In this document: one piece after another, positions 1-8,187 of the stretch
How positions within the stretch are numbered: the first letter of the stretch is position 1
How the letters are laid out: each line of letters starts with the position of its first letter
DNA from: Streptomyces tuirus
GTDB taxonomy: Bacteria; Actinomycetota; Actinomycetes; Streptomycetales; Streptomycetaceae
DNA: 64,000 nt
Assembly: GCF_014701095.1 (NCBI RefSeq)
Contig: NZ_AP023439.1
Span: 5,196,001 to 5,260,000 of the forward strand
Direction: 5' to 3'
Notes under the pieces: model-generated
What the model was told of the DNA's origin: nothing
The model's input: only the letters and a program-made list of their open reading frames with translations
The model's database searches: none
Made by a program: the position numbers and the translations under genes

Positions 1-285
1 CCCGAGCCCGGTCCCGTGAGCGAAGCGGACGCGCTGACCGCCCTGCTCGGCGACCACCCCCGCGTCCTCGCCGCCACCGCCACGCATCACACCCCCGACC
101 GCCTGGCCCGGCACCTCCTCGCCGTCGCCGATGCCGCGATGCCCCTGCTCCCCGCCGTGCTGCCCCTCGGTGAGGAGAAACCCTCGGCCGCCCACCGTGC
201 CCGGCTCGCGCTCGCCGAAGCCGCCGGGACGGTGCTGGCCGGCGGCCTGTCCCTGCTCGGCATCGACGCTCCCGACCATCTCTGA
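1..285 (+). CDS. nrtL: ArgS-related anticodon-binding protein NrtL, 3' end only
   Basis: The reading frame is open from the first base, so the gene begins upstream of the window and only its last 94 codons are present. The fragment is an Ala/Leu-rich helical bundle with a segment reading [13 protein letters not shown] and ends in [10 protein letters not shown], like the DALR anticodon-binding domain at the C-terminus of arginyl-tRNA synthetases. A stand-alone DALR-type protein (NrtL) is usually found directly upstream of lysA in Streptomyces, and the stop lies 16 bases before the lysA start, suggesting co-transcription. The family name rests mainly on this synteny. Its role is not established; a stand-alone anticodon-binding domain cannot aminoacylate tRNA by itself. 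Confidence 0.7.
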   Translation, partial: PEPGPVSEADALTALLGDHPRVLAATATHHTPDRLARHLLAVADAAMPLLPAVLPLGEEKPSAAHRARLALAEAAGTVLAGGLSLLGIDAPDHL

Positions 286-301
286 GAGACACGAACAGAT
301 C

Positions 302-1693
302 ATGAGCCGTTCCGCACACCCCGCCGGGCCCCGTCACGCCGATGTCCTCCCCGAGGGCCACTACTCCGCCCCGCCCGCCGATCTCAACGCGCTGGACCCC
401 AAGGTGTGGGCCCAGACCGTGACGCGGGACGAGGACGGAGTCGTGACCGTCGGCGGTATCCCCGTCACCAGGCTCGCCGAGGAGTACGGCACCCCCGCCT
501 ACGTCCTGGACGAGGCCGACTTCCGGGCCCGCGCGCGGGCCTGGCGCACCGCCTTCGGTGCCGAAGCCGACGTCTTCTACGCCGGCAAGGCGTTCCTCTC
601 GCGCGCCGTGGTGCGCTGGCTCGACGAGGAGGGGCTGAACGTCGACGTCTGCTCGGGCGGCGAGCTGGCCACCGCCCTCTCCGCCGGCATGCCCGCCGAC
701 CGCATCGCCTTCCACGGCAACAACAAGTCCGTCGACGAGATCACCCGGGCCGTCGAGGCCGGGGTCGGGCACATCGTCCTGGACTCCTTCCAGGAGATCG
801 TCCGCGTCGCCCACATCGCGCAGAGCCTCGGCAAGCGGCAGAAGGTCCTCATCCGCATCACCGTCGGCGTCGAGGCCCACACCCACGAGTTCATCGCCAC
901 GGCCCACGAGGACCAGAAGTTCGGCATCCCGCTGGCCGGCGGGCACGCCGCCGAGGCCGTACGCCGGGCCCTGCAGCTCGACGGGCTGGAGCTCGTCGGC
1001 ATCCACAGCCACATCGGGTCGCAGATCTTCGACATGTCCGGGTTCGAGGTCGCCGCGCACCGGGTCGTCTCGCTCCTGAAGGCCGTCCGCGACGAGCACG
1101 GCGTCGAGCTGCCCGAGATCGACCTCGGCGGCGGACTCGGCATCGCGTACACCAGCGACGACGACCCCCGCGAGCCGCACGAGATCGCCAAGGCGCTCAC
1201 CGAGATCGTCACCAGGGAGTGCGAGGCCGCGAAGCTGCGCACGCCGCGCATCTCCGTCGAGCCCGGGCGCGCCATCGTCGGTCCGACCGCCTTCACGCTC
1301 TACGAGGTCGGCACCATCAAGCCCCTCGAGGGGCTGCGGACCTACGTCTCGGTCGACGGCGGCATGTCGGACAACATCCGCACCGCGCTCTACGACGCCG
1401 AATACAGCATCGCGCTCGTCTCGCGCACCTCCGACGCCGAGCCGATGCTCGCCCGCGTCGTCGGCAAGCACTGCGAGAGCGGGGACATCGTGGTCAAGGA
1501 CGCCTTCCTGCCGTCCGACCTGGCACCGGGTGACCTCGTCGCCGTACCGGCCACCGGCGCGTACTGCCGGTCGATGGCCAGCAACTACAACCACGTGCTC
1601 CGCCCGCCGGTCGTCGCCGTCGACCGCGGTGAGGCGCGGGTGATCGTCCGCCGCGAGACGGAGGAGGACCTGCTGCGTCTCGACGTCGGCTGA
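302..1693 (+). CDS. lysA: Diaminopimelate decarboxylase
   Basis: 463-residue PLP-dependent decarboxylase that converts meso-diaminopimelate to L-lysine, the last step of lysine synthesis in the cytoplasm. Family signatures are clear: FYAGKAFL contains the PLP lysine, followed by [21 protein letters not shown] for phosphate binding and CESGD near the C-terminus. The length is normal for actinobacterial LysA with its short N-terminal extension. ATG 302 follows the nrtL stop by 16 bases. A frame open from position 131 exists, but starting there would overlap nrtL and add a low-complexity leader, so it was rejected. The gene heads an amino-acid cluster (lysA-hom-thrC-thrB), but a repeat-filled 301-base gap separates it from hom. 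Confidence 0.97.
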   Translation: MSRSAHPAGPRHADVLPEGHYSAPPADLNALDPKVWAQTVTRDEDGVVTVGGIPVTRLAEEYGTPAYVLDEADFRARARAWRTAFGAEADVFYAGKAFLSRAVVRWLDEEGLNVDVCSGGELATALSAGMPADRIAFHGNNKSVDEITRAVEAGVGHIVLDSFQEIVRVAHIAQSLGKRQKVLIRITVGVEAHTHEFIATAHEDQKFGIPLAGGHAAEAVRRALQLDGLELVGIHSHIGSQIFDMSGFEVAAHRVVSLLKAVRDEHGVELPEIDLGGGLGIAYTSDDDPREPHEIAKALTEIVTRECEAAKLRTPRISVEPGRAIVGPTAFTLYEVGTIKPLEGLRTYVSVDGGMSDNIRTALYDAEYSIALVSRTSDAEPMLARVVGKHCESGDIVVKDAFLPSDLAPGDLVAVPATGAYCRSMASNYNHVLRPPVVAVDRGEARVIVRRETEEDLLRLDVG

Positions 1694-1720
1694 ACGGCAG
1701 AAGGCCTGGACCTTGAAGCC

Positions 1721-1851
1721 GAGAGCCGTGAGCGGAGGCCCAGAGCCGAGAGCCGAAGGCCGAGAGCCGTGAGCGGAGGCCCACAGCCGAGAGCCGAAGG
1801 CCGAAAGCCGTGAGTCGAAGGCCCAGAGCCGAAGGCCGTGAGCCGAAAGCC
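1721..1851. repeat. Tandem repeat, 41-base unit, about three copies
   Basis: Unit 1 (1721-1761) and unit 2 (1762-1802) are 41 bases each and differ at only one position. A degenerate third copy runs from 1803 to about 1851. Within the unit the sequence is built from shorter GAGCCG, AGCCGAAGG and GCCGTGAGC blocks, so it is also a hexamer-like simple repeat. It encodes nothing convincing in any frame. It probably arose by replication slippage. Confidence 0.9.
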
Positions 1852-1856
1852 AGCAA

Positions 1857-1890
1857 GCGGGCGGCGGAAGATCTCCTGTCTGCCGCCCGC
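1857..1890 (+). terminator. Hairpin downstream of lysA
   Basis: Perfect inverted repeat GCGGGCGGC (1857-1865) and GCCGCCCGC (1882-1890) with a 16-base loop, followed by an A-rich stretch rather than a U-run. It is the best candidate for the lysA transcript end, consistent with Streptomyces terminators that often lack a T tract. Confidence 0.5.
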
Positions 1891-1994
1891 GTGAAAATGA
1901 AATAGACATCTCACGATCCGGACCGGGGGCAGAAACTCCCGTCCGGTGAGTGAGACTGGTTCCACCGTAGACGGTAAAGAGGAAACGAGGTCGG

Positions 1995-3287
1995 ATGATG
2001 CGTACGCGTCCGCTGAAGGTGGCGCTGCTGGGCTGTGGAGTGGTCGGCTCAGAGGTGGCGCGCATCATGACGACGCACGCCGACGACCTCACGGCCCGGA
2101 TCGGGGCCCCGGTGGAGCTGGCCGGTGTGGCCGTACGGCGGCCCGACAAGGTGCGCGAGGGCATCGACCCCGAGCTCGTCACCACCGACGCCACCGCCCT
2201 GGTCAAGCGCGGCGACATCGACGTCGTGGTCGAGGTCATCGGCGGCATCGAGCCCGCGCGCGGCCTCATCACCACCGCCTTCGAGCACGGCGCCTCCGTC
2301 GTCTCCGCCAACAAGGCGCTGCTCGCCCAGGACGGCGCCGCCCTGCACGCCGTCGCCGAGCAGCACGGCAAGGACCTCTACTACGAGGCCGCCGTCGCCG
2401 GTGCCATCCCGCTGATCCGGCCGCTGCGCGAGTCCCTCGCCGGCGACAAGATCAACCGGGTGATGGGCATCGTCAACGGCACGACGAACTTCATCCTCGA
2501 CAAGATGGACTCCACCGGCGCCGGCTACCAGGAGGCCCTCGACGAGGCCACCGCCCTGGGGTACGCCGAGGCCGACCCGACCGCCGACGTCGAGGGCTTC
2601 GACGCCGCCGCCAAGGCCGCGATCCTCGCCGGCATCGCCTTCCACACGCGCGTGCGCCTCGACGACGTCTACCGCGAGGGCATGACCGAGGTGACCGCCG
2701 CGGACTTCGCCTCGGCGAAGGAGATGGGCTGCACCATCAAACTGCTCGCCATCTGCGAGCGGGCCGAGGACGGGGCGTCCGTCACCGCGCGCGTGCACCC
2801 GGCCATGATCCCGCTGAGCCACCCGCTCGCCTCCGTCCGCGGCGCCTACAACGCCGTGTTCGTCGAGTCCGACGCCGCCGGGCAGCTCATGTTCTACGGC
2901 CCCGGAGCGGGCGGTTCCCCCACCGCCTCCGCGGTGCTCGGCGACCTCGTCGCCGTCTGCCGCAACCGGCTGAGCGGCACGACCGGGCCGGGCGAGTCCG
3001 CCTATGCCGCGCTGCCGGTGTCCCCGATGGGCGACGTCGTCACGCGGTACCACATCAGCCTCGACGTGGCCGACAAACCGGGTGTTCTCGCCCAGGTCGC
3101 GACCGTATTCGCCGAGCACGGAGTCTCGATCGATACGGTTCGCCAGTCGGGGAAGGACGGCGAGGCCTCCCTCGTCGTCGTCACGCACCGCGCGTCCGAC
3201 GCGGCCCTCACCGGGACCGTGGAGGCGTTGCGCAAGCTCGACACCGTGCGTGGTGTCGCCAGCATCATGCGGGTTGAAGGAGAGTAA
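1995..3287 (+). CDS. hom: Homoserine dehydrogenase
   Basis: 430-residue NAD(P)-dependent enzyme that reduces aspartate semialdehyde to homoserine, the branch point to threonine and methionine. The N-terminus carries a Rossmann motif (LLGCGVVGSEV); the catalytic region includes SANKALLAQ and GIVNGTTNFIL. The last 80 or so residues form an ACT domain (HISLDVADKPGVLAQVATVF), the usual site of threonine feedback inhibition. Two adjacent ATG codons at 1995 and 1998 are both possible: the GAGG at 1987-1990 is 4 bases from the first and 7 from the second, so 1998 is equally plausible. thrC begins six bases after the stop, implying one transcript. Confidence 0.96.
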   Translation: MMRTRPLKVALLGCGVVGSEVARIMTTHADDLTARIGAPVELAGVAVRRPDKVREGIDPELVTTDATALVKRGDIDVVVEVIGGIEPARGLITTAFEHGASVVSANKALLAQDGAALHAVAEQHGKDLYYEAAVAGAIPLIRPLRESLAGDKINRVMGIVNGTTNFILDKMDSTGAGYQEALDEATALGYAEADPTADVEGFDAAAKAAILAGIAFHTRVRLDDVYREGMTEVTAADFASAKEMGCTIKLLAICERAEDGASVTARVHPAMIPLSHPLASVRGAYNAVFVESDAAGQLMFYGPGAGGSPTASAVLGDLVAVCRNRLSGTTGPGESAYAALPVSPMGDVVTRYHISLDVADKPGVLAQVATVFAEHGVSIDTVRQSGKDGEASLVVVTHRASDAALTGTVEALRKLDTVRGVASIMRVEGE

Positions 3288-3293
3288 CCAGCA

Positions 3294-4352
3294 ATGACCC
3301 ACCAGTGGCGCGGAATCATCGAGGAGTACCGGGACCGGCTGCCCGTCTCCGACAGCACTCCGGTCGTGACACTCCGCGAGGGCGGTACGCCCCTCGTGCC
3401 CGCGCAGGTGCTCTCCGAGCGCACGGGCTGCGAGGTCCACCTCAAGGTCGAGGGCGCGAACCCGACCGGGTCCTTCAAGGACCGCGGCATGACCATGGCC
3501 ATCACCCGGGCCAAGGAGGAGGGCGCGAAGGCCGTCATCTGCGCCTCCACCGGCAACACGTCGGCCTCCGCCGCCGCGTACGCCGTGCGGGCCGGGATGG
3601 TCTGCGCCGTGCTCGTGCCGCAGGGCAAGATCGCGCTCGGCAAGATGGGCCAGGCCCTCGTGCACGGCGCGAAGATCCTCCAGGTCGACGGCAACTTCGA
3701 CGACTGCCTCACCCTCGCCCGCGGCCTGAGCGACAACTACCCCGTCTCGCTGGTCAATTCGGTCAACCCGGTACGTATCGAGGGTCAGAAGACGGCCGCC
3801 TTCGAGATCGTGGACATGCTCGGCGACGCGCCCGACATCCACGTCCTGCCGGTCGGCAACGCGGGCAACATCACGGCCTATTGGAAGGGCTACACGGAGT
3901 ACGCCGCCGACGGCGTGGCGACCCGTACGCCGCGGATGTGGGGCTTCCAGGCCTCCGGCAGCGCCCCGATCGTGCGCGGCGAGGTCGTCAAGGACCCGTC
4001 GACCATCGCCACGGCCATCCGCATCGGCAACCCGGCCTCCTGGCAGTACGCGCTCGCCGCGCGGGACGAGTCGGGCGGCTTCATCGACGAGGTGACGGAC
4101 CGTGAGATCCTGCGCGCCTACCGGCTGTTGGCGTCGCAGGAGGGCGTCTTCGTGGAGCCGGCGTCCGCCGCGTCCGTCGCCGGTCTGCTGAAGGCCGCCG
4201 AGCAGGGCAAGGTCGACCCCGGGCAGCGGATCGTGTGCACCGTCACCGGCAACGGGCTGAAGGACCCCGACTGGGCCGTCGCCGGTGCCCCGCAGCCGGT
4301 CACCGTGCCCGTCGACGCGGCGGCCGCCGCGGAGCGCCTCGGCCTGGCCTGA
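3294..4352 (+). CDS. thrC: Threonine synthase
   Basis: 352-residue PLP enzyme of fold type II that converts O-phosphohomoserine to threonine. [12 protein letters not shown] contains the PLP-binding lysine, and [15 protein letters not shown] is the glycine-rich phosphate-binding loop. The length fits the short actinobacterial ThrC class. The ATG follows the hom stop by six bases and has GGAGAG upstream. Gene order hom-thrC-thrB is typical for actinomycetes, although here thrB is separated by 342 bases containing a hairpin. Confidence 0.96.
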   Translation: MTHQWRGIIEEYRDRLPVSDSTPVVTLREGGTPLVPAQVLSERTGCEVHLKVEGANPTGSFKDRGMTMAITRAKEEGAKAVICASTGNTSASAAAYAVRAGMVCAVLVPQGKIALGKMGQALVHGAKILQVDGNFDDCLTLARGLSDNYPVSLVNSVNPVRIEGQKTAAFEIVDMLGDAPDIHVLPVGNAGNITAYWKGYTEYAADGVATRTPRMWGFQASGSAPIVRGEVVKDPSTIATAIRIGNPASWQYALAARDESGGFIDEVTDREILRAYRLLASQEGVFVEPASAASVAGLLKAAEQGKVDPGQRIVCTVTGNGLKDPDWAVAGAPQPVTVPVDAAAAAERLGLA

Positions 4353-4694
4353 CCTGCGGCGACGCACCGAGCGCCGGGGCAACGCCGGACACGTTCCGGC
4401 GTAAGACGGCGCTTGTCCGAGGGTGTTCCCCACGGGGGGTGCACAGGGGGCTTACGACACGCATCGTGCGCCTCCTGTGCGCCCTATGTCGCCACAGAAC
4501 CTTCCTTCGATAGGCTGTACTGAACCCGCCCGCCGCATATGCCTCCGCACGGAGCGCGGTGCCGCGCCGTCTCCGCGGCCGGGACAGCGGCCGGCCATCG
4601 CGGCCGGCGGCGGCCCCCAGGGTTCTCGTACGTCATCGAATGTCCACTGAACGTCATTCGACAATCACCGCAGCTCAAGGAGAGTCATCGAGCG
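4353..4694. other. thrC-thrB intergenic region with hairpin and candidate promoter
   Basis: There is no gene in this 342-base gap. A 40-base hairpin has outer arms GCACAGGGGG (4441-4450) and CCTCCTGTGC (4471-4480), which pair at 9 of 10 positions, plus an inner CACG/CGTG stem; no T-run follows. Downstream, TAGGCT at 4511-4516 is a plausible -10 box, but the matching -35 (GTCGCC, 4488-4493) is weak. The arrangement suggests that thrC ends here and thrB has its own promoter. Confidence 0.5.
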
Positions 4695-5624
4695 ATGGCC
4701 GGTCCAGCGTTCCGCGCCGCCGCCGTCCGGGTGCGCGTCCCCGCCACCAGCGCCAACCTCGGCCCGGGCTTCGACGCCCTCGGCCTCGCGCTGGGCTTGT
4801 ACGACGACGTGGTCGTCCGGGTGGCCGACTCCGGGCTGCACATCGACATCGCGGGTGAGGGAAGCGAGACGCTCCCGCGCGACGAGCAGCACCTTCTCGT
4901 GCGTTCCCTGCGCACCGCCTTCGACCTGCTGGGCGGACAGCCGCGCGGTCTGGAAATCGTCTGCGCCAACCGCATTCCGCACGGCCGGGGTCTCGGCTCC
5001 TCCTCGGCCGCCATCTGCGCCGGGATCGTCGCCGCCCGCGCCGTCACCATAGGGGCCGACGCCAAGCTCGACGACACGGCGCTGCTGGAGCTCGCCACCG
5101 AGATCGAGGGCCACCCCGACAACGTCGCGGCGTGTCTGCTCGGCGGCTTCACGCTGTCCTGGATGGAGGCCGGCGCCGCCCGCGCGATCAGGATGGACCC
5201 CGCCGATTCCATCGTTCCGGTGGTTTTCGTCCCCGGAAAGCCGGTCCTGACCGAAACGGCGCGCGGCCTGCTCCCGCGCACCGTTCCGCACGTCGACGCA
5301 GCCGCCAACGCGGGCCGGGCCGCCCTGCTCGTCGAAGCCATGACGCGCCGCCCCGAGCTGCTGCTGCCCGCCACCGAGGACCGTCTGCACCAGGAGTACC
5401 GCGCACCCGCCATGCCCGAGAGCGCGGCACTGGTGGAGCGGCTGCGGGGCGACGGCATCCCCGCGGTGATCTCCGGGGCCGGACCCACGGTCATGGCCCT
5501 GGCCGACGCCGAGACCGCCGACAAGGTCGAGGCCCTGGCAGGCGCGGAATGGGCCGCGAACCGGCTGCGCCTCGATCAGCAGGGCGCGAGCGTGCTGCCG
5601 CTCGCGGCCTCCGGCGATATCTGA
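4695..5624 (+). CDS. thrB: Homoserine kinase
   Basis: 309-residue GHMP-superfamily kinase that phosphorylates homoserine with ATP to give the substrate of ThrC. VRVPATSANLGPGFDALGLA is the GHMP N-terminal motif, and PHGRGLGSSSAAI is the ATP-binding glycine/serine loop. ISGAGPTVMAL is the C-terminal GHMP motif. ATG 4695 is preceded by AAGGAGA (4678-4684). The frame stays open upstream to 4539, but that part has no family similarity. The length is normal. Confidence 0.95.
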   Translation: MAGPAFRAAAVRVRVPATSANLGPGFDALGLALGLYDDVVVRVADSGLHIDIAGEGSETLPRDEQHLLVRSLRTAFDLLGGQPRGLEIVCANRIPHGRGLGSSSAAICAGIVAARAVTIGADAKLDDTALLELATEIEGHPDNVAACLLGGFTLSWMEAGAARAIRMDPADSIVPVVFVPGKPVLTETARGLLPRTVPHVDAAANAGRAALLVEAMTRRPELLLPATEDRLHQEYRAPAMPESAALVERLRGDGIPAVISGAGPTVMALADAETADKVEALAGAEWAANRLRLDQQGASVLPLAASGDI

Positions 5625-6027
5625 ATACGGCGCGGTTGCCGGATTTCGAGAGGGGGAATGTTTGTTGGATCCGGTAGTGTTAACCTCAAGTCTGCACCCG
5701 ACCCCACCATGGCGAGGTGCCTTGTGTCCCCGTCCGGGACAGACATTCTTCCGGGAGCCCCCCAAGCCGCACTGTGTTCTGTACGTCGGACCGTACGCCG
5801 TACAAGGGCACTGAGCGGGGCGCAGGGCATGCTCCGGAACCGGTGCGACCACGCCGCGTGACACTGACACTGGGTGCCACGGCTCAAGGAAGCGCCATCA
5901 CCAGATTCCTCCGCCGCTTAGGCGGACCACCGCCCCGGCACGGTTCACACCACACGGACCGAAGTCGGACAGCACAACCGGTCGCCGAGCCAGACAGGCC
6001 GACGTCCGCTCCAGGGAAGGACCCTTC
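5625..6027. other. Long rho leader region
   Basis: This 403-base gap precedes rho and holds no convincing gene. A SigR-like promoter candidate is at 5655-5681. The region after it is rich in short inverted repeats, such as the GTACG/CGTAC elements around 5790. A 67-codon frame at 5658-5861 lacks an RBS and protein character. Long leaders before rho fit known Rho autoregulation, but nothing here proves it. Confidence 0.5.
5655..5681 (+). promoter_or_regulatory. Possible SigR-type promoter of rho
   Basis: GGAAT at 5655-5659 is followed after 19 bases by GTT at 5679-5681. The Streptomyces SigR (oxidative/thiol stress sigma) consensus is GGAAT-N18/19-GTT. The spacing is at the long end, and no vegetative promoter was recognised nearby. 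A start near 5690 would leave a leader of about 340 bases. Confidence 0.35.
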
Positions 6028-8061
6028 GTGAGCGACACCACCGATCTGATGGGCGCACGTGTCGAGGAGACCGCTGCCGCGCCCGCCACGGACGCCTCCG
6101 CGCCTGCCACCGGTGCCGGCTCCCGGCGGCGCCGCGGTACCGGCCTCGAGGGCATGGTGCTGGCCGAACTGCAGCAGGTCGCATCCGGCCTCGGCATCAG
6201 GGGCACCGCGCGTATGCGCAAGAGCCAGCTGATCGAGGTCATCAAGGAGGCACAGGCGTCCGGCGGCGCCGCTCCGGCCGCGAAGGCCGACGCGCCCGCC
6301 GAGACCAAGCCCAAGCGCCGCGCCACCTCGCGGACCCGTACGGGCGACAACGCCGAGAAGGCGGACAAGAAGGCGGACGCGAAGGAGGCCCCCCAGGCCC
6401 CCGCGGACCAGGCCGACAAGGCCGTGGCCCAGCAGCAGATCGAGATCCCCGGCCAGCCGGCCGGCGGCCCCGCCCGCGACGGGGGGGACGAGGCGCCCGA
6501 GCGCCGTCGCCGCCGGGCCACCGCCGAAGCCGGAGCCCCGGCCTCCGCTGCCGCGGAGACCATCGTCGCCGAGGCGAAGAACGACACCAAGTCCGAGACG
6601 CAGTCGCAGCAGCAGTCCCAGGGCAACGACGCCAAGTCCGACGGCGGTGACGGCGGCGAGGGCCGTCGTCGCGACCGCCGGGACCGCGGCCGGGACCGCG
6701 ACCGCGACCGTGACCGCCGCGGTGGCAAGGGCGACGACCAGCAGGGCGGCCAGCGCGGCCAGCAGCAGGGCCAGGGCGGCGGCGGCCGTCAGGACCGTGG
6801 TCAGCAGCAGCAGGATGACGACGACTTCGAGGGCGGGCGTCGTGGCCGTCGCGGGCGCTACCGCGACCGCCGGGGCCGTCGCGGCCGTGACGACGTCCAG
6901 GAGCCGCAGATCACCGAGGACGACGTCCTGATCCCCGTCGCGGGCATCCTGGACATCCTCGACAACTACGCGTTCATCCGCACGTCGGGCTACCTGCCCG
7001 GCCCGAACGACGTGTACGTCTCCCTCGCCCAGGTCCGCAAGAACGGCCTGCGCAAGGGCGACCACGTCACCGGTGCCGTGCGCCAGCCCAAGGACGGCGA
7101 GCGGCGCGAGAAGTTCAACGCGCTGGTGCGGCTCGACTCCGTCAACGGCATGGCGCCCGAATCGGGCCGCGGGCGGCCGGAGTTCAACAAGCTGACGCCG
7201 CTGTACCCGCAGGACCGCCTCCGTCTGGAGACGGACCCGGGCGTCCTGACCACCCGCATCATCGACCTCGTCGCGCCGATCGGTAAGGGCCAGCGCGGTC
7301 TGATCGTGGCCCCGCCGAAGACCGGCAAGACCATGATCATGCAGGCGATCGCCAACGCGATCACCCACAACAACCCCGAGTGCCACCTGATGGTCGTCCT
7401 CGTCGACGAGCGTCCGGAAGAGGTCACCGACATGCAGCGGTCGGTGAAGGGCGAGGTCATCTCCTCGACCTTCGACCGCCCGGCCGAGGACCACACCACC
7501 GTCGCCGAGCTGGCCATCGAGCGCGCCAAGCGCCTGGTGGAGCTGGGCCACGACGTGGTCGTCCTGCTCGACTCGATCACCCGTCTGGGCCGCGCGTACA
7601 ACCTCGCCGCCCCGGCCTCCGGCCGCATCCTGTCCGGTGGTGTCGACTCGACGGCGCTGTACCCGCCGAAGCGCTTCTTCGGTGCGGCCCGCAACATCGA
7701 GGACGGCGGCTCGCTGACGATCCTCGCCACCGCCCTGGTGGACACCGGGTCCCGCATGGACGAGGTGATCTTCGAGGAGTTCAAGGGCACCGGCAACGCC
7801 GAGCTGAAGCTCGACCGGAAGCTCGCCGACAAGCGCATCTTCCCGGCGGTGGACGTCGACGCGTCCGGCACCCGCAAGGAAGAGATCCTGCTGGCCCCGG
7901 ACGAGCTGTCCATCGTCTGGAAGCTGCGCCGGGTGCTGCACGCGCTCGACCAGCAGCAGGCGGTCGAGCTGCTTCTCGACAAGATGAAGCAGACGAAGTC
8001 GAACGCCGAGTTCCTGATGCAGATCCAGAAGACCACCCCGACGCCGGGCAACGGCGACTGA
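6028..8061 (+). CDS. rho: Transcription termination factor Rho
   Basis: 677-residue hexameric RNA helicase that ends transcription of untranslated RNA. The GTG start has GGAAGGA upstream. Order: Rho_N helical segment (about residues 45-75, [19 protein letters not shown]), a long Arg/Asp/Gly/Gln-rich low-complexity insert (about 80-290, with many GRRGR and DRDRDR runs), an OB-fold RNA-binding domain containing [15 protein letters not shown], then the RecA-like motor with Walker [10 protein letters not shown] and Walker [12 protein letters not shown]. coli Rho is 419 residues, so the basic insert accounts for nearly all the extra length; such inserts are common in high-GC actinobacteria and probably add RNA affinity. 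A GC-rich hairpin follows the stop. Confidence 0.97.
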   Translation: MSDTTDLMGARVEETAAAPATDASAPATGAGSRRRRGTGLEGMVLAELQQVASGLGIRGTARMRKSQLIEVIKEAQASGGAAPAAKADAPAETKPKRRATSRTRTGDNAEKADKKADAKEAPQAPADQADKAVAQQQIEIPGQPAGGPARDGGDEAPERRRRRATAEAGAPASAAAETIVAEAKNDTKSETQSQQQSQGNDAKSDGGDGGEGRRRDRRDRGRDRDRDRDRRGGKGDDQQGGQRGQQQGQGGGGRQDRGQQQQDDDDFEGGRRGRRGRYRDRRGRRGRDDVQEPQITEDDVLIPVAGILDILDNYAFIRTSGYLPGPNDVYVSLAQVRKNGLRKGDHVTGAVRQPKDGERREKFNALVRLDSVNGMAPESGRGRPEFNKLTPLYPQDRLRLETDPGVLTTRIIDLVAPIGKGQRGLIVAPPKTGKTMIMQAIANAITHNNPECHLMVVLVDERPEEVTDMQRSVKGEVISSTFDRPAEDHTTVAELAIERAKRLVELGHDVVVLLDSITRLGRAYNLAAPASGRILSGGVDSTALYPPKRFFGAARNIEDGGSLTILATALVDTGSRMDEVIFEEFKGTGNAELKLDRKLADKRIFPAVDVDASGTRKEEILLAPDELSIVWKLRRVLHALDQQQAVELLLDKMKQTKSNAEFLMQIQKTTPTPGNGD

Positions 8062-8090
8062 GGCAGGTCGACCGCGTAAGAACCGCACAA

Positions 8091-8122
8091 GAGGGCCGTC
8101 CCCCGAACTGGGGGCGGCCCTC
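8091..8122 (+). terminator. GC-rich hairpin after rho
   Basis: Arms GAGGGCCG and CCCCC (8091-8104) pair with GGGGG and CGGCCCTC (8110-8122) around a GAACT loop, with a single bulged T. No long T-run follows. It lies 30 bases past the rho stop and upstream of the protease gene. Confidence 0.75.
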
Positions 8123-8187
8123 TGTGCTGTTCGGGTGCGGATAGGATCACGCTCTCTTCGAACTTGTGATCCCGAGGGGGGACATTC

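Larger units (their letters stand above)
1694..1994. other. lysA-hom intergenic region
   Basis: This 301-base gap has no credible gene. It holds three imperfect 41-base tandem repeats (1721 to about 1851), a perfect 9-bp hairpin (1857-1890) that may end lysA transcription, and an imperfect hairpin with stem CCGGAC (1918-1923) and GTCCGG (1941-1946) in what is probably the hom leader. A TAGACA hexamer near 1903 could be a -10 box, but no convincing -35 was seen. Confidence 0.7.

Noticed and set aside
2049-4433. 794-codon minus-strand frame across hom and thrC
   Set aside because: Antisense shadow of two clearly identified enzymes, with Gly/Val/Asp/Arg-rich text.
5658-5861. Possible leader peptide before rho
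   Set aside because: No ribosome site, and the codon pattern does not resemble the neighbouring genes.
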